From: Candidatus Woesearchaeota archaeon
GTDB lineage: Archaea; Nanobdellota; Nanobdellia; Woesearchaeales; UBA119
Assembly: GCA_030156615.1 (NCBI GenBank)
Contig: JASGME010000007.1
Coordinates: 1 to 43,142, forward strand
Length of the DNA stretch: 43,142 bases
Direction of reading: 5' to 3'
In this document: positions 16,408 through 24,469 of the stretch, one piece after another
Numbering within the stretch: the stretch's first letter is position 1
Layout: each line of letters opens with the position of its first letter
Translations under genes and position numbers: made by a program
Notes under the pieces: generated by a model
Seen by the model: the letters and a program-made list of their open reading frames with translations, nothing else
What the model was told of the DNA's origin: nothing
The model's database searches: none

Positions 16408-18309
16408 TCAAAGTCTTTTCTCTGCAATCTCTTCTTTCATCTGTTTTATCAATGATTCAACCTTCATCTCTCCTATTACCTTGTTTTCATATCCATCTCT
16501 TAAGTTTATTGTATTGTTCTCTTCCTCTGTTTTTCCTACAACAACAATGTATTTTACTCTCTGCAATAGAGCTTCTCTGATTTTCTTCCCAATGGTTTCG
16601 CTCTTAGAATTTAGTTCTACTCTAATGCCTGCTTCATCTAGAGCATCTCTTACCTTCTCTGCGTAATCGTTGAAGGAATCGGATACGGCAATAATCTCTG
16701 CCTGAACAGGGGCCAGCCATAATGGGAACTTACCGGCAAAGTTTTCTGTCAAAATCCCTATGAATCTTTCAAGACTGCCATATATTACCCTGTGTATCAT
16801 AATAGGCCTTTTGTCTTCTCTTCCATCTTCAGAGACATATGTTAAGTCAAACCTTTCAGGCATGGAAAAATCAACCTGAATAGTGGCACATTGCCAGCTC
16901 CTCCCGAGAGAATCCTTTATGTGGAAATCAATCTTTGGCCCGTAAAAAGCACCTTCTCCCTCGTTTATTTTGTAGTCAAAGCCCTGCTTGTTTAAAGCAG
17001 AGATGAGCTTATTCGTTGCCATCTCCCAAGTCGCTTCTGTTCCTATATGATTCTCTGGCATGGTTGAAAGCTCAACAAAGTATTCAAAACCAAATACCTT
17101 ATAGAATTTATCAACGAGTTTCATTACTCCTACAACTTCAGATTCTATCTGTTCTTCAGTGCAAAAGATATGGGCATCATCCTGATGAAAACTTCTAACC
17201 CTGAAAAGTCCATTGAGAACTCCAGATAGCTCATGCCTGTGCACCAAGCCAATTTCTCCTATGCGGAGAGGAAGCTCCTTATAAGAATGTTTCTTGCTTT
17301 TGAAGACAAGGATGCAACCAGGACAATTCATTGGCTTAATCGCAAAATCTCTGCTATCAATCTTGGTGAAATACATATTGTCTTTGTAATGATCCCAATG
17401 TCCTGAGATCTCCCAAAGTTCTCTTGAAAGTATGATTGGCGTCTTTATCTCCTGATAACCTGCTTTTTTATGTTCTTGCCTCCAATAATCCAACAATTCG
17501 TTCCATATAATCATCCCTTTTGGATAGATAAACGGGAAGCCAGGTCCTTCATTCTTCACATCAAAAAGTTCCATCTCTTTCCCTATCTTCTTGTGATCTC
17601 TCTTCTTAGCCTCTTCAATCTTCTCAAGGTATTCTTTCATCTCTTTTTCAGTCGGAAAACTTATAGCATAAATCCTTGTGAGCATCTTATTCTTGCTGTC
17701 GCCACGCCAATATGCCCCTGCCAACCTTGTTATCTTAATGACTCCGATCTTGCCAGTTGATTCTAAATGAGGACCTCTGCACAAATCAACGAATTCACCT
17801 TGTTCATATATTGATATTGTCTCTCCATAAAGGTCATCAATTAATTCAAGCTTGTATGGCTCATTTATAAAAATCCGCTGGGCCTCTTCTTTTGAAACAA
17901 CCTTTCTCTTAAATTGAAGATTTTCGGCAATGATTTGTTTGCATGCCTTCTCAATCTTTTTGATGTCTTCATCGCCAATATTTAAGAAGTCAAAGTCGTA
18001 ATAGAATCCTTCCTCAATTGGAGGGCCTATTGCCAACTTCGCTTCCGGATAGAGACGCTTAACAGCCTGAGCCAGCACATGAGAAGAGCTATGCCAGAAT
18101 GTTTCTCTCCCCTCCTTTGTATTGAAATCCAAGAGGTCAAATTCTCCGTCTTTCTTTATCTTCTCGTTCAAATCAATAAGTTTGCCATTAAACTTTGCAA
18201 CTAATGCATTCTTCCTTATTGAACTTGGCAGTTTTTCCGCAATCTCTTTTGGGGTTATCCCTTCCTTAAATTCATCTACGCTTCCATCTGGAAACTTTAT
18301 TTTTATCAT
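16408..18309 (-). CDS. thrS: Threonyl-tRNA synthetase, bacterial type with TGS and editing domains
   Basis: This protein of 633 residues attaches threonine to tRNA-Thr. An N-terminal TGS domain (1-60) is followed by the N2 editing domain with H73-x3-H77 (HSSSHVLAQAV) and the paired CRGPHLESTG zinc-site-like motif, which hydrolyses Ser-tRNA-Thr. Next come the class II core with MNCPGC, RHELSGVLNGLFRVRSFHQDDAH (motif 2) and the catalytic-site histidines, motif 3 (RPIMIHRVIYGSLERFIGILTE), and the anticodon-binding domain (FPLWLAPVQAEIIAV). Most archaea have a different, D-aminoacyl-deacylase-like editing domain, so this TGS/HxxxH form indicates the bacterial lineage of the gene. The start is preceded by gaggttgat, a plausible SD. 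Confidence 0.96.
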   Translation of the reverse strand: MIKIKFPDGSVDEFKEGITPKEIAEKLPSSIRKNALVAKFNGKLIDLNEKIKKDGEFDLLDFNTKEGRETFWHSSSHVLAQAVKRLYPEAKLAIGPPIEEGFYYDFDFLNIGDEDIKKIEKACKQIIAENLQFKRKVVSKEEAQRIFINEPYKLELIDDLYGETISIYEQGEFVDLCRGPHLESTGKIGVIKITRLAGAYWRGDSKNKMLTRIYAISFPTEKEMKEYLEKIEEAKKRDHKKIGKEMELFDVKNEGPGFPFIYPKGMIIWNELLDYWRQEHKKAGYQEIKTPIILSRELWEISGHWDHYKDNMYFTKIDSRDFAIKPMNCPGCILVFKSKKHSYKELPLRIGEIGLVHRHELSGVLNGLFRVRSFHQDDAHIFCTEEQIESEVVGVMKLVDKFYKVFGFEYFVELSTMPENHIGTEATWEMATNKLISALNKQGFDYKINEGEGAFYGPKIDFHIKDSLGRSWQCATIQVDFSMPERFDLTYVSEDGREDKRPIMIHRVIYGSLERFIGILTENFAGKFPLWLAPVQAEIIAVSDSFNDYAEKVRDALDEAGIRVELNSKSETIGKKIREALLQRVKYIVVVGKTEEENNTINLRDGYENKVIGEMKVESLIKQMKEEIAEKRL

Positions 18310-18547
18310 ATTATCAACCTCGTTATTATCATTTTATTGCTTAAAGAGAAAGAAAATAAAAAGAATTTATTAATTTTGTATTAAGGCCTTAGCTCATTCG
18401 GTTGTCCATTCAATAGAAATACTTGTGTACAATTTCCCTTCTTTATCTATAAAAGGCCTAGTCATTGGTATTAATAATTAACAACTAATATTAATACTTT
18501 GTTATTATTGGCTGAAAAGGAGCAAATTTGCCTAATTTTCAGTTAAT
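18310..18547. other. 238-base intergenic region upstream of thrS, with inverted repeat
   Basis: No ORF or clear RNA was found. GTATTAAT (18468-18475) and ATTAATAC (18490-18497) form a perfect 8-base inverted repeat with a 14-base spacer. AGGCCTT (18384-18390) pairs with AAGGCCT (18453-18459) across 62 bases. That 76-base stretch begins tRNA-like (ttagctcattcggt) but has no T-arm; see the rejected items. The region may hold thrS promoter or leader elements. Confidence 0.45.
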
Positions 18548-19891
18548 TTAACCTTTTTCTAAATCTTTTAAATCAAAACAATAAACCCTTTTGCCCTCAA
18601 AGCTTTTGATTTTCTTGCTAAAGGATTTTGCAAAAACAGCATAGCTTTCTTTCCTTTCTTTGTTATGCCATTCAACAGATCTTGCTTTTCCTGCTAGCTC
18701 TTTAACAATTTTATTAGCATCTTGTTTTTCCTTCCACTTGCATTCACAAAACAAAACTTCCTTAGTCTTTTCATTTAGAGCAATCGTATCTATCTCTTTA
18801 TCCTGATACCACCATTTCCCAATCTTAGTGAAATCAAAAATTTTATCTCTCTCTTTTATCAGATATGCTTTGGCGACATCTTCAAAAATATAGCCCAAAT
18901 AGGTATCATAATCTTCTCTTACAATATCTTTATCAAAAATTCCTTCTTCTATAGAACTGAGATTTGGGTAAATATATCTAAACCAAAATTTTAGGAAATT
19001 ATCCGCGAGATAGTATCTGCCTAACCTTGATTTTACATTTTCTGTGATTGGTACAACCCTCTTGACCATCTTTACTTCTATAAGATTTTTGAGATAAGGA
19101 GTTAGATCTGTCCTTTTTACTTTAATGAAATCCTTTATTTCATTCAGCTTTGTTTTTCCATTTGCAATCGCTTCAAGGATTAATTTGTATGTGCTAACAT
19201 CTTCAAATTCGTATCTCATCAAGAAATCTACTTCGTCTTTAAGAAAACTTCTTTCTTTTCTTATTTCTTCTTCAAGCCAAGACCAGAAGTCTTTATCTAT
19301 TCTTGTCAGATAAAAGGGGATGCCGTCAGCAAAACCATAGATTTCAATTAGCTGTTTCATGCTTGCTTTTGGAAAAAATCTTTTCAAATCAAAGAATCTT
19401 ACTCCTTTTAACTCCATTGAAGCAGTTCGCCTTCCATAAAGAGGACTCTTGTAATCCAGAACATTAGATGTAATCATTGAAACTGATGAACCAACCAAGA
19501 TTAGCTTTAGTTTTGAATCTTTCAGTGTTAAATCTATAATTGCCTGAAAAATATTCAGGATATTTTTATCTTCTTTGATTAAATTCTGAAATTCATCTAT
19601 GATTATAACATCAACCTTATTCTTCAAGAATTCAAACAGAACCTCCCAATCTTCTTTTAGTTTAGCTACCTCCGGAAAAGATTTTGTGCAAACAGCATAG
19701 AATCTTTCTAGGTTTTTTTCCCCTACTGCAAGATAATAAATCCTTTTCCTTTTTTCAGTTGCTTTCAAGATTAATTCTGTTTTTCCTATTCTCCTTCGGC
19801 CATAAATAACAAACAACTCGAACTTATTGCTGTTTAGAACTTCTCCTATTTCTTTCAACTCATTTTCTCTGTCTTTGAATTGTATAATCAT
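18548..19891 (-). CDS. Archaeal AAA+ ATPase with C-terminal DUF234 nuclease-like domain
   Basis: This protein of 447 residues has Walker A GRRRIGKT at 31-38, Walker B VIIIDEFQNL at about 95-104, and a sensor-like LILVGSS. This is the archaeal ATPase family of the STAND/MNS clade. After a winged-helix section (about 215-290, KLNEIKDFIKVKRTDLTPYLKNL) comes DUF234. There DKEIDTIALNEKTKEVLFCECKWK matches the ExD...ExK pattern of PD-(D/E)XK nucleases. These genes are common in hyperthermophilic and DPANN archaea, often mobile, and their cellular role is unproven. The promoter carries two 10-base direct repeats just before the ATG, which hints at self-regulation through its winged helix. Confidence 0.88.
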   Translation of the reverse strand: MIIQFKDRENELKEIGEVLNSNKFELFVIYGRRRIGKTELILKATEKRKRIYYLAVGEKNLERFYAVCTKSFPEVAKLKEDWEVLFEFLKNKVDVIIIDEFQNLIKEDKNILNIFQAIIDLTLKDSKLKLILVGSSVSMITSNVLDYKSPLYGRRTASMELKGVRFFDLKRFFPKASMKQLIEIYGFADGIPFYLTRIDKDFWSWLEEEIRKERSFLKDEVDFLMRYEFEDVSTYKLILEAIANGKTKLNEIKDFIKVKRTDLTPYLKNLIEVKMVKRVVPITENVKSRLGRYYLADNFLKFWFRYIYPNLSSIEEGIFDKDIVREDYDTYLGYIFEDVAKAYLIKERDKIFDFTKIGKWWYQDKEIDTIALNEKTKEVLFCECKWKEKQDANKIVKELAGKARSVEWHNKERKESYAVFAKSFSKKIKSFEGKRVYCFDLKDLEKG

Positions 19892-19923
19892 AATTATACT
19901 AATTTGAATTATACTATTTAAAT
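19892..19923 (-). promoter_or_regulatory. Promoter with two 10-base direct repeats next to the start codon
   Basis: The plus-strand sequence aattatacta occurs at 19892-19901 and again at 19907-19916, exactly 15 bases apart, followed by tttaaat (19917-19923), the minus-strand TATA box. The repeats fill the space between TATA and ATG 19891, where a repressor would block initiation. Confidence 0.5.
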
Positions 19924-19986
19924 CTTTTGGCTGGACTACCTTTTGAGCGATAGAAAGGATTAAAAAAGGAGCTCATATAAAGATCT

Positions 19987-20727
19987 TCAAAGAATTTTCT
20001 TCAATTGAATAACATCTTTAACTATCAAATCAGGAGGAAGTGGTTGCTCAAGGATTTTGCTTTCTTCAATGTAATATTTTGAGTTCGGATTGTTAACTAA
20101 AACAGCTTTCATCCCAAGATGCTTTGCAGGCAATATATCCTCATCATAACGATTTCCTATGAACATTGCTAAAGAAGGGGCAACTTTCTCCCGCTTAAGG
20201 ATCTCAGAAAAGAGCGTTTCATTCTTCTTCTCAAGATTGAACTGCTCAGAGATTATAACATTCTTGTCATTGAAAAATGGCTGATCAAAGCCAAGGAAGA
20301 TGTTTATCTTGTCCCATTGCTTCAAAGTACGACCGCTGCTTAAAATTCCTAATCTATATTTCTTTGAGGCATATTTTAAGAAAGAATAAACTTCCTTATT
20401 GAATTTTAAAACACGAAACTTTGCTTTATGATATGCAAGAACACCTGCTGAAATAACCTGAGCATTGTAATCTATGCCAAGTCTTTCAAGAACATCATCA
20501 ATCTGAAATTGATAATTAGAACCTTTTTCTTTTATAACATCATCTCTTAGCCGAACTACAAGATTAAGCAAGGATTTTACGCTCTTATCCCTGAATTGAG
20601 GAAGATGATTCTTTAGGCATTTTGCAACCGCTATATTGCTGTATTTCAGGCAGTATTTGAATATCTGCGAGGTTGGAATAAGTGTATCATCTATATCAAA
20701 ATAGATTACGCTTGGAAGCCCTTCCAT
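19987..20727 (-). CDS. HAD-superfamily hydrolase
   Basis: This protein of 246 residues has HAD motif I FDIDDTL (D11 nucleophile, D13 acid/base). A helical cap region (about 18-110) is followed by motif II LGILSSGRT (about 132-140), a lysine of motif III, and motif IV GNRYDEDILPAKHLGMKAVLVNNP with the metal-binding aspartates. The form is that of small-molecule phosphatases in the phosphoglycolate phosphatase/YjjG group, but the substrate cannot be read from the sequence. It stands divergently from the Orc1/Cdc6 gene with 90 bases between them. Confidence 0.85.
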   Translation of the reverse strand: MEGLPSVIYFDIDDTLIPTSQIFKYCLKYSNIAVAKCLKNHLPQFRDKSVKSLLNLVVRLRDDVIKEKGSNYQFQIDDVLERLGIDYNAQVISAGVLAYHKAKFRVLKFNKEVYSFLKYASKKYRLGILSSGRTLKQWDKINIFLGFDQPFFNDKNVIISEQFNLEKKNETLFSEILKREKVAPSLAMFIGNRYDEDILPAKHLGMKAVLVNNPNSKYYIEESKILEQPLPPDLIVKDVIQLKKIL

Positions 20728-20787
20728 GACTTAGCCTTATGAATCTTTGTTTTTATATCTTACGATAAAATAAACAAAAGAACAAGA

Positions 20788-20801
20788 TTTTTATATTAAA
20801 T
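20788..20801 (+). promoter_or_regulatory. TATA box of the orc1/cdc6 gene
   Basis: tttttatattaaat stands 17-30 bases before ATG 20818, so the transcript should be leaderless. I saw no origin recognition box in the 90-base divergent gap. Confidence 0.6.
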
Positions 20802-20817
20802 AAGGAAAATTCTAATT

Positions 20818-21888
20818 ATGGTACTATTCAAAGACATATTGGGAGCCGAGGAAACCATTTTTAAGAATCCTGTTGCACTTGAACCAGAATATATGCCAAA
20901 AGAAATTCCATATAGGGAAGAGGAACAGCATTATATTGCTGAATGTATAAAGCCTTTGATTTTAGGAAGAAACGGAAGAAATCTTCAGATATATGGTGAA
21001 TCAGGGATTGGGAAAAGCCTTGCTGTAAAATCTGTTCTTGAGGAATTAAAAGAGGAGACGAGTGAGGTTTATCCGATATACATAAACTGTTGGCAGAAAC
21101 CAACATCTTTTAAAATTATGTTGGAAATGTGCAATCAGATAGAATACAAATTCACGCACAACAAGAGCACTGAAGAGCTTTTTGACATAATAAAGAAGAT
21201 AATAAACAAAAAAGCAGCTGTTTTTGTATTTGATGAGATTGACAAGGCTCAGGATACTGATTTTCTATACTTCATACTTGAAGAGATATACAAAAAGAGC
21301 ATAATTGTCATAAGCAATTATGAAAAATGGATGATTTCACTTGATCCAAGGATTAAATCAAGGCTGAGTCCCGATTCATTATACTTCAAAAGATATAGTA
21401 AAAAGGAAATCCTAGGCATAATCAGAAGAAGAATAGAAAGTGCCTTCTATCCTGGAGTCTTTAATGAAGAGGGCATTGAAAGAATTGCTAATGTTGTTGA
21501 AGAATCTAGCGATATAAGACTTGCCTTATTTCTTTTAAATGAAGCAGGAAACAATGCTGAATCAATGTCAAGAAGGAAGGTAACAATAGAGGATGTAGAG
21601 AAGGCTATTGAGAGAATAAATAAATATTCTTCAAAAAAAACAGAGTTGCTTGATGATTCAGATCAATTAACGCTTGACATAATAAATCAGGGCAATGGAC
21701 TTAAGATTGGCGATGCTTTCAAGAGATATTCTGAGAAAGGAGGCAAAGGAGGATACAAGACCTTTCAAAGAAGGATAGATAAGCTCGCAAAGAACAATTT
21801 TATTGAAATTGAAAAGATAAATGGAGGGAGCGAGGGCAAAACAAGTCTTTTAAAACCAAAGAACAAAAGATTAAACGAGTTTAAATAA
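20818..21888 (+). CDS. Orc1/Cdc6 replication initiator
   Basis: This AAA+ protein of 356 residues has Walker A GESGIGKS at 60-67, Walker B VFVFDEID (D139, E140), sensor 1 around IIVISNYEKW, an arginine finger in DPRIKSRLSP, and sensor 2 in DIRLALFLLNEAG. The C-terminal winged helix (about 285-345, with the KTFQRRIDKLAKNNFIEI recognition region) binds origin DNA. This matches archaeal Orc1/Cdc6 in order, though it is slightly short (usually about 370-420). Such proteins mark origins and load MCM. In archaea an origin often lies beside this gene, but no ORB element was recognised here. The GINS subunit is encoded 20 kb downstream, so replication genes are not clustered. Confidence 0.88.
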   Translation: MVLFKDILGAEETIFKNPVALEPEYMPKEIPYREEEQHYIAECIKPLILGRNGRNLQIYGESGIGKSLAVKSVLEELKEETSEVYPIYINCWQKPTSFKIMLEMCNQIEYKFTHNKSTEELFDIIKKIINKKAAVFVFDEIDKAQDTDFLYFILEEIYKKSIIVISNYEKWMISLDPRIKSRLSPDSLYFKRYSKKEILGIIRRRIESAFYPGVFNEEGIERIANVVEESSDIRLALFLLNEAGNNAESMSRRKVTIEDVEKAIERINKYSSKKTELLDDSDQLTLDIINQGNGLKIGDAFKRYSEKGGKGGYKTFQRRIDKLAKNNFIEIEKINGGSEGKTSLLKPKNKRLNEFK

Positions 21889-22050
21889 TCATCTTGTTAA
21901 AAAGCCATAAACTGCAAGAACCACTCCTATGATTAAAATCAAAGTATATCTCCAACTATTGCTGACTAAATTCAAAATTATAGAAACAATCGCTACGCCA
22001 AGTCCGATGTACATCCAAGGGGTTTTTCCAACATCTTTTGAATGTGCCAT
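21889..22050 (-). CDS. Small two-helix membrane protein
   Basis: The frame opens at 22071, but ATG 22050 follows gaggtgg, a good SD, and gives MAHSKDVGKTPWMYIGLG..., 53 residues. There are two hydrophobic helices (about 13-29 and 34-50) separated by NSWR. It resembles the small hydrophobic proteins abundant in DPANN and other archaeal genomes; the function is unknown. It is convergent with the Orc1/Cdc6 gene, whose stop codon ends one base before it. Confidence 0.65.
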   Translation of the reverse strand: MAHSKDVGKTPWMYIGLGVAIVSIILNLVSNSWRYTLILIIGVVLAVYGFLTR

Positions 22051-22101
22051 AATACCACCTCTTTTATTCAAATCAAGATGTGCTTTTAAATCTTTCTAAC
22101 A

Positions 22102-23487
22102 TTACAACTTCTTAACCTTTGGACCTTCAGGCGTGTCATCTATTGAATAGCCTTTTTCATAAATCATATCACGCAACTTATCTGCCAAGAGCCAATCTTT
22201 ATTCTTCCTTGCTTCTTCTCTCTTATCTATTAACTCTTGAATTGTTTGAGGTATCTCAATCTCTTCCTCTTGAAGGAGGTTTAGCATAAGTACCTTATCC
22301 ATCTCTTTTACAGTTCTGTATTTTCCATCTGCAGAATCATCTCTTAAGAGGGTCCATAATGCAGCTAATCCTTCTGGTGTATTTAAATCGTTATTTATAG
22401 CATCTTCAAACATATCCAGATATTTTTTATTGATTTTTCCGTCATCTTTAAGCTCAGACACTATTGTCTTTAACCGATTGTATGAATTTTGAGCGTTCTC
22501 AAGATTATTCAAGCTGAATTCAAGTGGCTTTCTGTAATGTGCAGACAAAACAAAATATCTGTATGCTAAGGGATGAAATCCCCTGCTCTCTAATTCGCTC
22601 AATGTAAATAATCCTCCTGTTGATTTTGACACCTTTTCCTTATTCATTGTTAGAAAATTGCAATGCATCCAGTAATTAACAAACTTCTTTCCTGTTGCGG
22701 CCTCACTTTGGGCAATCTCATTCTGATGATGCACTGTAATGTGATCTATGCCGCCAGTATGAATATCAAAATGTTCTCCAAGATATTTCATAGACATAGC
22801 AGAGCATTCAATATGCCAGCCGGGGAAACCTATTGGCCAGTCAGCTCCAAAATCCTTTGGATCCCATTCTTGTTGCCTTAAGCCCGGCTTCTCTGAGAAT
22901 TTCCATAGAGCAAAATCTGTTGGATTTTTCTTCTCTCCAATCGCGACTCTTGCTCCCGGCTTTATTCCTTCTTTCTTTAATCCTGAAAGTTTTCCATAAT
23001 CCTTAAACTTGGAGGTATTAAAATAGATTCCATCTGACGTACGATAGGTAAAACCTTTTTCTTCTAAACGCTTTATTAGTTCAATTTGTTCTTTTATGTG
23101 CTCTGTTGCCTTGCACCAGATATCCGGCTCAAGGATGTTTAATTTTTTTATATCTTCTCTGAAAACCTTAAAATAGAATTCTGTAATCTCCTTTGCTGTT
23201 TTATGCTCTTTCTTTGCTGCATCCTCTATCTTATCGCTTCCTTCGTCTTCATTCGATGTAAGATGTCCAACATCTGTTATATTCATTACTCTTTTAACAT
23301 TATATCCATTGTATTTAAGAACCCGTGTCAGGATGTCCCCAAAGATATATCTTCTTAGATTTCCGATATGTTGATACCAATAAACTGTTGGCCCACATTC
23401 ATAGATTCCAGCATAATTTGGTTTTATTGGCTTAAACTCCTCAATCCTTCGTCCAAGGGTATTGTAAAAGAAAATATTCTTTTTCAT
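22102..23487 (-). CDS. cysS: Cysteinyl-tRNA synthetase
   Basis: This class I synthetase of 461 residues has C31 (YECGPTVY), the HIGN form of the HIGH motif at 40-43, zinc ligands in GWHIECSAM and the [13 protein letters not shown] segment, and the KMSKS motif as KVSKS. The C-terminal anticodon-binding helical bundle ends in [27 protein letters not shown], the usual ending of the family. The length is normal. It makes Cys-tRNA directly, so the SepRS/SepCysS route is not needed. The minus-strand TATA (23507-23520) lies 25 bases before ATG 23487 and overlaps an 18-base palindrome. Confidence 0.96.
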   Translation of the reverse strand: MKKNIFFYNTLGRRIEEFKPIKPNYAGIYECGPTVYWYQHIGNLRRYIFGDILTRVLKYNGYNVKRVMNITDVGHLTSNEDEGSDKIEDAAKKEHKTAKEITEFYFKVFREDIKKLNILEPDIWCKATEHIKEQIELIKRLEEKGFTYRTSDGIYFNTSKFKDYGKLSGLKKEGIKPGARVAIGEKKNPTDFALWKFSEKPGLRQQEWDPKDFGADWPIGFPGWHIECSAMSMKYLGEHFDIHTGGIDHITVHHQNEIAQSEAATGKKFVNYWMHCNFLTMNKEKVSKSTGGLFTLSELESRGFHPLAYRYFVLSAHYRKPLEFSLNNLENAQNSYNRLKTIVSELKDDGKINKKYLDMFEDAINNDLNTPEGLAALWTLLRDDSADGKYRTVKEMDKVLMLNLLQEEEIEIPQTIQELIDKREEARKNKDWLLADKLRDMIYEKGYSIDDTPEGPKVKKL

Positions 23488-23506
23488 TAAAGCATTGATT
23501 TCATGA

Positions 23507-23533
23507 TTTTTATTTAAAATTATCGATAATTTT
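23507..23533 (-). promoter_or_regulatory. cysS promoter with overlapping 18-base perfect palindrome
   Basis: The TATA box attttaaataaaaat (minus strand, 23507-23520) overlaps AAAATTATCGATAATTTT (23516-23533), a perfect palindrome lying over the BRE position. A dimeric regulator or a synthetase-specific control is possible. Confidence 0.5.
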
Positions 23534-23542
23534 CAGGCATCA

Positions 23543-23567
23543 AGGATATGTGCTTGTTGCATATCCT
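23543..23567. repeat. Inverted repeat between the methyltransferase and cysS genes
   Basis: AGGATATG (23543-23550) and CATATCCT (23560-23567) pair perfectly across a 9-base loop. The spot is upstream of cysS and after the methyltransferase stop, so it could be a terminator stem or a protein site. Confidence 0.35.
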
Positions 23568-23592
23568 CTTTAACAGATTAATTCAGTTTTTA

Positions 23593-24312
23593 TCATTTTA
23601 GTTCACCAACATAATAAACAGGTTCATCAAACAAATATCCAAATAAAGGTCTTTTTCCTTGCAGGGTGTATTTTTTAGAATTTACCATCTTCAAATTGAA
23701 ACCTTTTCTAAGAATCCTTTTTATTAAAAGAGGGTTTGAATAACTTGCATATATCTTTTCATCTATATTTATGTACTCAAAAGGGGAATCTTTTCTTAAT
23801 CTCATTTTGTAAAGAGAATATTTTAGGAAATTGTTAAATAATTCAAAAACATTTTCTTTAAATACAAAACAAGAATGTGTTGTTAAAAGAATCAATCCCT
23901 TTGAATTTAGTAATTCTCTTGCTTTAAGGATTGCTTTTTTTCTTTCATCAAACGAAGGAATTTGCTCTATAATATTGTTAAAATAAATTACTGCATCGAA
24001 TTTTTCCTTTGATTCAAATTTATTTATATCTTTAACAAATAATTTAACATTAGGTACCAATTTTTTTGCTTCCTTAATCATCTCTGGAGAAATGTCAATC
24101 CCTGTTACATTTTTAAATCCCAATGTTCTTAATCCATAAATCTCTCTGCCAGTTCCACAACCAACTACAAGAATTTTTGAATCTGAAGCTAAGTACTTTT
24201 TTATTACAATTTCTTCTTCTTTTGATAATCCTTCTGTTGCTTTTTTAACATATGATTTTAATCTATCTTTGTTTTTATACCTTTCAATAACAAATTCATC
24301 ATCTATCTTCAT
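23593..24312 (-). CDS. Class I SAM-dependent methyltransferase
   Basis: This protein of 239 residues has motif I ILVVGCGTGREIYGL (about 48-62), the acidic motif II residue in VTGIDISPEMI, motif post-II KLFVKDINKF, and motif IV FDAVIYFNNIIEQIPS: the standard Rossmann-fold methyltransferase order. A C-terminal insert (about 150-239) carries hydrophobic and aromatic segments and should determine the substrate, which I cannot name. It stands upstream of cysS on the same strand with a gap of 105 bases, so co-transcription is uncertain. Confidence 0.85.
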   Translation of the reverse strand: MKIDDEFVIERYKNKDRLKSYVKKATEGLSKEEEIVIKKYLASDSKILVVGCGTGREIYGLRTLGFKNVTGIDISPEMIKEAKKLVPNVKLFVKDINKFESKEKFDAVIYFNNIIEQIPSFDERKKAILKARELLNSKGLILLTTHSCFVFKENVFELFNNFLKYSLYKMRLRKDSPFEYINIDEKIYASYSNPLLIKRILRKGFNLKMVNSKKYTLQGKRPLFGYLFDEPVYYVGELK

Positions 24313-24432
24313 TTTTTACATCCGCCAGATAATTCTTTGTTCTCTTTTTCAATCCAACAATTCCCAAAAAGCTCTATAGGTAAAATCTAAACAAGCCGGC
24401 CTTTTTATTTTTTCCGACAAACCCCCAAGAGC

Positions 24433-24447
24433 AAAAAATTTAAAAAG
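24433..24447 (+). promoter_or_regulatory. TATA box of the P-type ATPase gene
   Basis: aaaaaatttaaaaag stands 23-37 bases before ATG 24470. A GC-rich gccggcc lies at about 24395-24401 further upstream. Confidence 0.5.
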
Positions 24448-24469
24448 AAAACATTTTTGTAAGGGGCTT

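Noticed and set aside
18384-18459. A 76-base tRNA-like stretch with a 7-base terminal stem and a TAGCTCAttCGG-like D-arm
   Set aside because: The D-stem does not pair, the anticodon stem is at most three pairs, and there is no T-arm (no TTCxAxx). At best it is a decayed remnant.
20728-20817. Possible replication origin beside Orc1/Cdc6
   Set aside because: The 90-base gap holds a TATA box but no origin recognition box that I can see, so I do not call an origin.
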